Under the pieces are notes generated by a model that did not search any database, had not been told where the DNA came from, and saw only the letters and a list, made by a program, of their open reading frames with translations. From Verrucomicrobiota bacterium (lineage in GTDB: Bacteria > Verrucomicrobiota > Verrucomicrobiia > Limisphaerales > Pedosphaeraceae), in contig JAJPHR010000103.1 of NCBI GenBank assembly GCA_021325145.1, positions 62,001 through 126,000 of the forward strand: a stretch of 64,000 nucleotides of DNA. Direction: 5' to 3'. Position 1 is the stretch's first letter, and every line of letters begins with the position of its first letter. Made by a program: the position numbers and the translations under genes. This document shows, in pieces, positions 58,001 through 64,000 of the stretch.

Positions 58001-59212
58001 ATGCCCTCGTTCACCTACGTCGCCCGCGAAACCTCCACCGGCCGGGAAATTCGCAATACCGTTGAAGCCGCCACCGAGCAAGCCGCCATTACGGCCTTGC
58101 TCAACCGAAACCTTTTGGTCGTTAACATTGCCGAGAAGGTCGGCAAGAAAGGCAAGACCTCGGGTGGCAAAGTGGCTCTCCAGGACCTCGTCATTTTCAC
58201 CCGGCAATTGGCCACCATGGTCGATGCCGGTCTGGCCATGGTCCAGTCCCTCCAGGCCCTTGCGGATCAGACCACCAACAAAGTCATGCGCGATGTCATT
58301 AAAGACATCTGCTCGCGCGTCGAAGCCGGCGACAGCTTTTCCGAAGCTCTCTCGAAGCATCCCAAGGTCTTTAACAAGCTTTTCATCTGCATGGTTGGCG
58401 CTGGCGAAAAAGGCGGATTGCTCGCTGAAATCCTCTCCCGGCTCGCCACCTACCTGGAAAACGCCGCCCGCCTCCGGCGCAAGGTGAAGTCTTCGATGAT
58501 GTATCCCATCGTCGTCACGGTGGTCGCCATCAGCATTACCATCTTCCTGCTCGTCAAGGTCGTGCCCGTCTTCGGCGAAATCTTCACCAGCTTCGGGGCC
58601 AAGCTCCCGGCGCCCACGCAGTTCCTGATCACCACCAGCAATCTCCTCAAACGCTACCTTATCCTGGTCCTCATGGCGGGTGGCGCGGCGGTTTACGGCT
58701 GGATCTATTTCATCAAGACCAAGACCGGCCGGGAATTCTGGGATTCCCGCCGCATCAAATTGCCCATTTTCGGCCACATCGCCCATAAAATCTGCCTGGC
58801 GCGCTTTACCCGCACCTTTGCCTCGCTTATCCGCAGCGGTGTGCCAATCATGGAAGTCATGAACATCGTCGCCAATACCTGCGGCAATGTGGTCATGGAA
58901 AAGGCCGTCAAGGTTGCCGCCGGCGACATCGAACGCGGCGAAAGCATCGCCAACGCCCTCGCTAAACATCCCGTCTTCCCCGCCATGATCGTCCGCATGA
59001 TCACCGCCGGCGAACAAACCGGCAAGATCGACATCATGCTCGAGCGCATCTCCGACTTCCTTGACGAGGAAATTGAAACCATCCTTTCCGGCCTGACCGC
59101 TCTCATCGAGCCCATCCTGATCGTCTTTCTGGGTGTCGTGGTCGGCGGCATTGTAATTTGTATGTTCCTGCCCATCTTCAAGATGAGCGAAATCATCAAC
59201 CCGCACCATTAA
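58001..59212 (+). CDS. Type IV pilus / type II secretion inner-membrane platform protein (PilC/GspF)
   Basis: 403 residues. Two T2SSF domains, one on each side: LVIFTRQLATMVDAGLAMVQ and CLARFTRTFASLIRSGVPIM, each followed by the GE-rich helix region (GAGEKGGLLAEILSRLATYL and TAGEQTGKIDIMLERISDFL). Three membrane helices: IVVTVVAISITIFLLVKVVP, LVLMAGGAAVYGWIYFI and ILIVFLGVVVGGIVICMFLP. The protein anchors the assembly ATPase for pseudopilus or pilus building and could serve the pseudopilin at 1.3 kb. No other pilus gene is adjacent. A strong terminator follows. Confidence 0.94.
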   Translation: MPSFTYVARETSTGREIRNTVEAATEQAAITALLNRNLLVVNIAEKVGKKGKTSGGKVALQDLVIFTRQLATMVDAGLAMVQSLQALADQTTNKVMRDVIKDICSRVEAGDSFSEALSKHPKVFNKLFICMVGAGEKGGLLAEILSRLATYLENAARLRRKVKSSMMYPIVVTVVAISITIFLLVKVVPVFGEIFTSFGAKLPAPTQFLITTSNLLKRYLILVLMAGGAAVYGWIYFIKTKTGREFWDSRRIKLPIFGHIAHKICLARFTRTFASLIRSGVPIMEVMNIVANTCGNVVMEKAVKVAAGDIERGESIANALAKHPVFPAMIVRMITAGEQTGKIDIMLERISDFLDEEIETILSGLTALIEPILIVFLGVVVGGIVICMFLPIFKMSEIINPHH

Positions 59213-59241
59213 ACGATAGGGTTTCATACGGTTCCATCGAG

Positions 59242-59277
59242 AGGAGGGCCTGCATCCGGCAGGCCCTCCTTTTTTTG
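59242..59277 (+). terminator. Intrinsic terminator after pilC
   Basis: AGGAGGGCCTGC-ATCCG-GCAGGCCCTCCT, 12 perfect pairs with a 5-base loop, followed by TTTTTTT. Located 30 bases after the stop codon. Confidence 0.95.
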
Positions 59278-59359
59278 CCGGCCTCATAATCCCGATTCCA
59301 GGTACACAGCGGCGATCCCTATGCTTGCGAAGGTGAAACACCCAACTCCTGCCCCGCTC

Positions 59360-59418
59360 AGTTGGAGCTTGGTGGCTGGTGTTTATCTGGAACTTGGTGC
59401 TTGGCGCTTGGTGTTTAT
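59360..59418 (+). repeat. TTGGAGCTTGG-type repeat, locus 6
   Basis: AGTTGGAGCTTGGTGGCTGG, TGTTTATCTGGAACTTGGTG, CTTGGCGCTTGGTGTTTATT in one orientation, then an AT-rich tail. It lies in the 450-base gap between pilC and the next gene, where I see no coding sequence. Confidence 0.7.
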
Positions 59419-59665
59419 TATATATAACCCGTCCCAAGGCCGGTAAACATTAGGTTTTCTGCACTTTCAACCCGTCCCAGGCGCCTCCGACTCGTCCCAA
59501 AGCTCATCCGGATATAAGAAAGATGACGCTCTCGGTAGAACGGAAAGTCTGCCCCCGTTCACTGAGGCATTACCCTCTTCCCACGCTTCTGCTTGCCGTT
59601 TGCCTGCTTCCCCTTTATTTATCTTTGGACTGCGGCGCTGCCGCCATGGGTAAAGCCGGAAACGC

Positions 59666-61087
59666 ATGAACAACGAAAAAATTGACACCAACCATAAGGC
59701 TCTCCAGATCAATCTGGACGCCAAGCGCTACGGCACCTTCGCCGAGATCGGCGCGGGGCAGGAAGTCGCGCGCTGGTTTTTCCACGTGGGCGGCGCGGCG
59801 GGCACTGTCGCCAAAACCATTTCCGCCTACGACATGGGCGTAAGCGACGCGATTTACGGGACCAGCGAGCGCTATGTCAGCCGGAAACGTCTCCAGTCGA
59901 TGCTCGATTACGAGTTCAACCTGCTGCTCGAGCGCTTGAATGCTTCGCGCGGTGACAAATGCGCGTTTTTTGCCTTCGCCGACACCGTGGCCACGCACAG
60001 CTACACGCGCAAGGAAGCGGGGCATGGGTGGATGGGCATGCGCTTCCAGTGTGAATGCCATGCCGAACCTTCAGAAATCATCATTCACGTCCATATGCTC
60101 GACACGGAAAACGTCCGCGAGCAGGAAGCCCTGGGAATCATCGGCGTCAATCTGATCTACGGCGCGATCTACCAATATCAGCAGCCGGAGGCCCTGATCG
60201 CTTCGCTGATGGACAATCTGACCCGGGACCGCATCGAGGTGGACATGATCCGCTTTTCCGGGCCGGCCTTCGCCGGCGTGGACAACCGCCTGATGAGCCT
60301 GCAACTCGTCCAGCAAGGCCTCACCGAAGCGGCCATGTTTACCGCGGAAGGCGAAGTCGTCCAGCCTGCGGATGTCCTTTACAAGAAGGCGGTGCTCGTG
60401 GAGCGCGGCAGCTTTCGCCCAATCACGAACACCACTCTGGACATGCTCGAACGGGCGCAGGAACAGTTTCTCCAGGAACCGGAAATGAAAGGCGAGGAAC
60501 CAGTGGTCCTGATGGAAATGACCTTGCGCAATCTTCTTTCCGGCAGCGCCATTGACCACAAGGACTTTCTCGCCCGCGTGGATATTCTCAGTTCCCTTGG
60601 CAAAATGGTGCTCATCTCGAACTTCGGCCGCTATCACCGCCTGGCCGCGTACCTGGCGCGCTACACCCACAAACTAACCGGCATCGTGCTGGGCGTGCCA
60701 AGTTTGCGCGAGATTTTCGACGAAAAGTTTTACACGGACATGGAAGGTGGTTTGCTCGAGTCGCTGGGCCGGCTTTTCAAGAGCGAGGTGAGACTCTATG
60801 TCTATCCGTGGCTCAACCCGGCGACGAACCAGGTGGTGACCGCGGAGAACATGGAAGTGGCGTCCAATCTGCGGCATCTCTACGCCCATCTGCTGGAGAA
60901 CAAATGCATCGAGCCCGTTCACAGTCACAATGTGGAGTATCTGCCGATTTACTCTCGCGAGGTGCTGGCCAGGCTTCAGGCCGGCGATCTCAGTTGGGAA
61001 AAGATGGTTCCACCCCCCATCGTGGAAATCATCAAGAAAAATCAGTTGTTCGGCTACCAGCCGACGCCGGGTTGCGAGCAAATTTGA
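59666..61087 (+). CDS. Large conserved protein of unknown function
   Basis: 473 residues, no signal peptide, soluble. N-terminal DTNHKALQINLDAKRYGTFA and EIGAGQEVARWFFHVGGAAG; then KTISAYDMGVSDAIYGTSER, MDNLTRDRIEVDMIRFSGPA and NRLMSLQLVQQGLTEAAMF; C-terminal YVYPWLNPATNQVVTAENME and EYLPIYSREVLARLQAGDLS. I recall closely similar proteins across several phyla annotated as nicotinate-nucleotide adenylyltransferase or TonB-dependent receptor, but neither an HxGH nucleotidyltransferase motif nor a plug/barrel is visible. The high sequence regularity suggests a conserved cytoplasmic enzyme or assembly factor; I cannot say which. An isolated transcription unit. Confidence 0.85.
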   Translation: MNNEKIDTNHKALQINLDAKRYGTFAEIGAGQEVARWFFHVGGAAGTVAKTISAYDMGVSDAIYGTSERYVSRKRLQSMLDYEFNLLLERLNASRGDKCAFFAFADTVATHSYTRKEAGHGWMGMRFQCECHAEPSEIIIHVHMLDTENVREQEALGIIGVNLIYGAIYQYQQPEALIASLMDNLTRDRIEVDMIRFSGPAFAGVDNRLMSLQLVQQGLTEAAMFTAEGEVVQPADVLYKKAVLVERGSFRPITNTTLDMLERAQEQFLQEPEMKGEEPVVLMEMTLRNLLSGSAIDHKDFLARVDILSSLGKMVLISNFGRYHRLAAYLARYTHKLTGIVLGVPSLREIFDEKFYTDMEGGLLESLGRLFKSEVRLYVYPWLNPATNQVVTAENMEVASNLRHLYAHLLENKCIEPVHSHNVEYLPIYSREVLARLQAGDLSWEKMVPPPIVEIIKKNQLFGYQPTPGCEQI

Positions 61088-61108
61088 GTGGGGCCGACCG
61101 GACAGGCT

Positions 61109-61183
61109 GTAGGTGGGGCGCGTCAGTCTGTGCGCGCCGTGTTGCGTGTGCGGACAGCGGGTGGAGGACTGGCCCGTCCTGCC
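61109..61183. repeat. GTAGGGCGCGTC-type palindromic element, copy 2
   Basis: GTAGGTGGGGCGCGTCAGTC, TGTGCGCGCC, then a 29-base centre, and TGGAGGACTGGCCCGTCCTG. Same order of parts as the element at 33336-33392, with more divergence and a longer centre. It lies between two convergent genes. Confidence 0.6.
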
Positions 61184-61219
61184 GTTGATGTAACTATTCA
61201 ATCACGCCCATTTCCTCAC

Positions 61220-62026
61220 CTATATCACTCGTCTTCCTTCCCGCTTCACTGCCAGCCCATAACGGCTGCCATTTTTGTTTAATCTGATCGGCACGCCGAA
61301 CGCATCGGAAAGAAAGCGTGCGGTCAACACCGTCGGCTTTTCTCCCGCCGCGAGAATCTCGCCGCTTTTCAAAATTAATACGTGCGAGAAAACCGGCATG
61401 ATCTCTTCCACGTGATGAGTGACGAGCACAAGCGTAGGCGCATTGCGCTGGCGGCCCAAACGCTGAAGGAATTGCAGAAAATGTTCGCGGGCGGCCGGGT
61501 CCAGACCTGCGCACGGCTCGTCCAGTATCAGCAAGCGCGGATTGCCCATCAACGCCCGGCCAATCAGCACCCGCTGGCGCTCGCCTTGGGAAAGAAATAC
61601 CCAGGGCCGTTCCGTAAGGTGCTCGCACTCGATTTGCCGGAGCAGCCGCAATCCGCGTTTGCGGTCCGCAGTGGTTATCCGCCCCCAGAAATCGATCATC
61701 GCGTATTTGCCGCTGACGACTGTCTCCAGCGCCGGTTCCGTGTCGGCCATCAATTGTCGAATCGAAGAACTCACCAGGCCGATCTCCTTGCGAAGTTCGC
61801 GCCAGTCGGACTTGCCATAACGCTGGCCGAGTACCGCAATTTCACCCGTCGTCGGCATGAGATACCCGGTCAGGGCGCTCAGCAGCGAGGTCTTCCCGGA
61901 CCCGTTGGCGCCGAGAATGGCCCAATGCTGGCCGCGCTCGACCCGCCAACTGACATCGTTCAGAATGACCGTCCCCCCGCGCTCGATGCGCAAATTGGAA
62001 ACTTCGAGAATCGGTGCTCGCACCAA
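61220..62026 (-). CDS. ABC transporter ATP-binding protein (ModF/YlmA-type)
   Basis: 268 residues from GTG 62026. Walker A LGANGSGKTSLLSAL, Q-loop region GLVSSSIRQLMADTEPALET, signature VFLSQGERQRVLIGRALM, Walker B LLILDEPCAGLDP and switch His VLVTHHVEEIMPVFSHVLIL. The overall style, especially the SIRQ region and THHVEEI, is that of the stand-alone YlmA/ModF-like ATPases of iron- or molybdate-type systems. No permease or binding protein gene is adjacent, so its partner is not known. Confidence 0.9.
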   Translation of the reverse strand: MVRAPILEVSNLRIERGGTVILNDVSWRVERGQHWAILGANGSGKTSLLSALTGYLMPTTGEIAVLGQRYGKSDWRELRKEIGLVSSSIRQLMADTEPALETVVSGKYAMIDFWGRITTADRKRGLRLLRQIECEHLTERPWVFLSQGERQRVLIGRALMGNPRLLILDEPCAGLDPAAREHFLQFLQRLGRQRNAPTLVLVTHHVEEIMPVFSHVLILKSGEILAAGEKPTVLTARFLSDAFGVPIRLNKNGSRYGLAVKREGRRVI

Positions 62027-62119
62027 ACGAGTGTAACAGCCAGCCCTCTCGTTTCAATCCCGGCAGTCGCGTAACGATTTACTCCTGGCTCTGTCTATAC
62101 GGTGAAAGCAACTCTGGCC

Positions 62120-63220
62120 ATGAACAGAAAGGTTTTAATCATATTGTTTGCGTTTCTGATCGCGGGATTGGCCCTGCACCAGGCGCGCCGCGCCGCGCCT
62201 TCCCCATCCACGAATTCACCCGCCACCGCTCCTTCGGCTTTTTTACGTCCACCGGGGACGCGCACGGCGGTTGGCGCATCCTCACGGTCGGCTGAGCCAC
62301 AGGTGGACAAAGTGCCATACACGAATTTATTCACCCGAATAATGGCGGGGGAAAAAATACCACCTCTAACTCTCGAACAAGTTGCTCCTTACCTTGACGC
62401 AAACCGCCGCAATGCCGAGAGCCTCATCGCCGCCTACATCGTCACGGGCAGTGAGAAGGCATTGTTGGAGGAAGCGAAGCAAAAGTATCCGAATGATCCT
62501 CGCGTGGCCTACTTCGCCGCCGTGCGGGCGGATTCGCCGGAAGATCGCCAGCAATGGCTCAACGCTTTCAAGCAGTCCGCCCCCGACAATCCCCTGCCGA
62601 ATTATCTCTCCGCGCTCGACCACTTCAAAAACAACCAGATTGGTGAAGCCATGCAGGATCTCACCGTCGCTGCCGCGCAACCGAAGTACCAGGATTACTC
62701 CGCTGAGTTCGTCCAAAATGACACTGAAGCCTATCTGGCTGCGGGTTATTCGGAAGCGGATGCCAAAGTGCAGGCCAGCGCGTCGTTGATCCTTCCGCAA
62801 CTGGCCCAGTTGAAGCAACTGGGAGTGAACCTCGCCGATTCCGCCAAATCGTCCCTGCAAGCAGGGGACGCGGCCTCGGCTCAGGCGCTCGTGCAGGCGG
62901 GCCTCACGCTCGGGCAACGATTGGAAGAGCCGGGCGGGGGAAATGTTCTCATCACCGACCTGGTCGGCATCGCCGTTGAACGGCTGGCGCTCGGCGCGCT
63001 GGACCCCGCCACGCCTTACGGCAACTCCGGCCAAACCGTTCAGGACCAAATCGATCAGGCCCTCGGGCGTCGCGACGCCATCAAGTCCCTTTCCCAACAA
63101 TTCGAAGCAGTGGTGCCGACTCTTTCCGACCAGGACTTGATCGGCTATCTCGACCGGCAAAAGATCTCCGGCGAAATGGCCGCTGAACGATGGGTGCTGG
63201 CCAAATACGCCACGAAATAA
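62120..63220 (+). CDS. Secreted helical (TPR-like) protein
   Basis: 366 residues from ATG 62120 (GTG 62102 is possible). One N-terminal membrane/signal segment (VLIILFAFLIAGLALHQARR), a Pro/Ser/Thr-rich linker of about 40 residues, then helical repeats in TPR style: ESLIAAYIVTGSEKALLEEA, AYFAAVRADSPEDRQQWLNA and NYLSALDHFKNNQIGEAMQD. The remainder (SLQAGDAASAQALVQAGLTL) continues as helices. Probably an anchored scaffold protein of unknown partner. It precedes the ECF sigma gene by 120 bases; they may be functionally separate. Confidence 0.72.
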   Translation: MNRKVLIILFAFLIAGLALHQARRAAPSPSTNSPATAPSAFLRPPGTRTAVGASSRSAEPQVDKVPYTNLFTRIMAGEKIPPLTLEQVAPYLDANRRNAESLIAAYIVTGSEKALLEEAKQKYPNDPRVAYFAAVRADSPEDRQQWLNAFKQSAPDNPLPNYLSALDHFKNNQIGEAMQDLTVAAAQPKYQDYSAEFVQNDTEAYLAAGYSEADAKVQASASLILPQLAQLKQLGVNLADSAKSSLQAGDAASAQALVQAGLTLGQRLEEPGGGNVLITDLVGIAVERLALGALDPATPYGNSGQTVQDQIDQALGRRDAIKSLSQQFEAVVPTLSDQDLIGYLDRQKISGEMAAERWVLAKYATK

Positions 63221-63340
63221 CAGGCCGCGTTGCCCGACCACGGAGCGCGGCTCTGTGGCGCCCGGCGAAAAGGTCGCACATAATAATATCCGCGCGGCGT
63301 TTGAACCTTTTCCCGCCTCGCGCATTCCACAAGGTATAGA

Positions 63341-63901
63341 ATGCTGGTAGTGGCTGAACCCGAACAACTGCCCGTGCCGGAAGCCCGGGCCGGGAAACCC
63401 GACGCCTGGGAGGCGCTGTTCAAACGCTATCAACTTCCTTTGTATGTGTATGTTTTCGAGTTGGTGCACAACGAACAAGCCAGCCTGGACATCGTCCAGG
63501 AGACGTTCATCAGCGCGGCCCGTTACCTGCCGGGCTTGCGCGAGGACGAAAAATTCGGCTCCTGGCTGTTCAGCATTGCACACCAAAAATGTATTCAAAG
63601 CTGGCGCAAACACGGGCGCGAGCGGGAGTTTACCGAGGACCAGGCCGGCGCGCCTCCGGAATTCGATGACGCGCCGAGCGAGTTGCTTATTCGCAAGGAG
63701 CAGGAGGAGGAATTCATGCGCTTGATTTCGCAACTGCCGCTGGCCCAGCGCTCGGTGTTGCTATTGCACTTTGTGGAAGACTTTTCGCTCGAAGAGATTG
63801 CCGAGATCACCGGCAGCCAGCTTGGCACCGTGAAATCCCGGATTCATTACGCCAAAAAGGGGCTGCGAAAATTGATCGAGGAAACCAACCACGACTTATG
63901 A
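63341..63901 (+). CDS. ECF-type RNA polymerase sigma factor
   Basis: 186 residues. Sigma region 2: DAWEALFKRYQLPLYVYVFE, ASLDIVQETFISAARYLPGL and KFGSWLFSIAHQKCIQSWRK (-10 recognition). Region 4: LISQLPLAQRSVLLLHFVED, FSLEEIAEITGSQLGTVKSR and IHYAKKGLRKLIEE (helix-turn-helix for the -35). The protein has no extra domain. The following gene starts on an ATGA overlap, the usual place of a regulator of the sigma factor. Confidence 0.93.
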   Translation: MLVVAEPEQLPVPEARAGKPDAWEALFKRYQLPLYVYVFELVHNEQASLDIVQETFISAARYLPGLREDEKFGSWLFSIAHQKCIQSWRKHGREREFTEDQAGAPPEFDDAPSELLIRKEQEEEFMRLISQLPLAQRSVLLLHFVEDFSLEEIAEITGSQLGTVKSRIHYAKKGLRKLIEETNHDL

Positions 63902-64000
63902 AAACACCGCGCGAAATCCTGTTGGACCGTCACCGCAAGGCGGAGGCGCGACTGGACGCGATTCGTGAGCGCATTTTGGCGACAGAACTGCCGGTCAAAG
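63898..64000 (+). CDS. Start of a gene coupled to the sigma factor, cut by the window end
   Basis: ATG at 63898 overlaps the sigma factor stop (ATGA). The 34 visible codons read MKTPREILLDRHRKAEARLD, then AIRERILATELPVK, a charged helix. I recall the MKTPREILL start from genes that commonly follow ECF sigma factors in Verrucomicrobiota; the full gene may encode a membrane protein or anti-sigma factor, but this cannot be judged here. Confidence 0.7.
   Translation, partial: MKTPREILLDRHRKAEARLDAIRERILATELPVK

Noticed and set aside
57938..59437. A 499-codon frame antisense to pilC
   Set aside because: Asp/Gly/His-rich shadow of the conserved PilC/GspF gene; no start signal or family similarity.
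59666..61087. Nicotinate-nucleotide adenylyltransferase for the large conserved protein
   Set aside because: No HxGH motif near the N-terminus, no ISSTxxR motif, and the length is more than twice that of NadD.
1..64000. CRISPR arrays, rRNA genes, prophage or insertion sequences
   Set aside because: No regularly spaced identical direct repeats of CRISPR type, no rRNA-like stretch, and no transposase, integrase or phage structural motif was seen in any frame.

Overview
The window looks like a chromosomal segment of a Verrucomicrobiota bacterium, probably Pedosphaerales/Limisphaerales (subdivision 3). This is inferred from very large secreted LamG proteins, a DUF1559-type pseudopilin with an alanine/lysine-rich helix, the FYRL-type C-termini of secreted proteins, many intergenic palindromic repeats and a moderately high GC content. 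No rRNA, prophage, transposase, integrase or CRISPR array is visible. One tRNA gene, tRNA-Thr(CGT), is present.

Layout. 1-8.6 kb (+): a secreted polysaccharide-degradation block: a 5'-truncated LamG protein, a pseudopilin, a 1.3-kb-residue-class LamG/lectin/glycosidase protein and a GH51 arabinofuranosidase. 8.7-10.5 kb (-): three AT-richer orphan genes separated by attC-like elements, resembling an integron cassette array without an integrase. 10.6-26 kb: housekeeping genes (tRNA-Thr, DUF192 lipoprotein, NAD synthetase, M48 protease, endonuclease III, a LipM-type octanoyltransferase, signal peptidase I, a phospholipase-D lipoprotein, ThiE, a D-threonine-aldolase-like enzyme). Acetolactate synthase follows, behind a Val-rich leader peptide and an attenuator. 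26-41.2 kb: lytic transglycosylases, a heparinase-like lyase, a 2-hydroxyacid dehydrogenase, MetF, an AI-2E-type permease, a DUF6600-like protein, RuvC-RuvA-acyltransferase, and DAHP synthase behind an aromatic-rich leader peptide and an attenuator. 41.5-57.5 kb (-): a tightly overlapping operon of 15 genes plus two porins. 58-64 kb (+): PilC/GspF, a large conserved unknown protein, an ABC ATPase (-), a TPR-like secreted protein and an ECF sigma factor.

The most interesting region is 41.5-57.5 kb. The operon starts with an arginase-superfamily enzyme that resembles the Ni-dependent guanidine hydrolase GdmH and carries a 99-residue extension with 19 histidines. A creatininase-family amidohydrolase, a GlnT-type glutamine synthetase-like ligase, a TauABC/NrtABC-type ABC transporter, a deacetylase-fold amidohydrolase, a Rieske oxygenase, an SDR, an FGE-fold protein lacking the catalytic cysteines and a TIM-barrel isomerase follow. 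The last gene encodes a NicO/UreH-type metal permease with a His-rich loop. A sigma-54 type promoter precedes the operon, and two more precede the two porins (one is a perfect match to the consensus). My reading is a nitrogen-limitation-induced pathway that imports a guanidino/amide-type nitrogen compound, breaks its C-N bonds and supplies its own nickel. The substrate is not proven by the sequence.

Two classic transcription attenuators (branched-chain and aromatic) can be read directly. Several dispersed repeat families occupy the intergenic spaces. The commonest reads like TTGGAGCTTGGTGTTTGG, occurs at six loci, and at one of them supplies the signal-peptide codons of the adjacent lyase gene.
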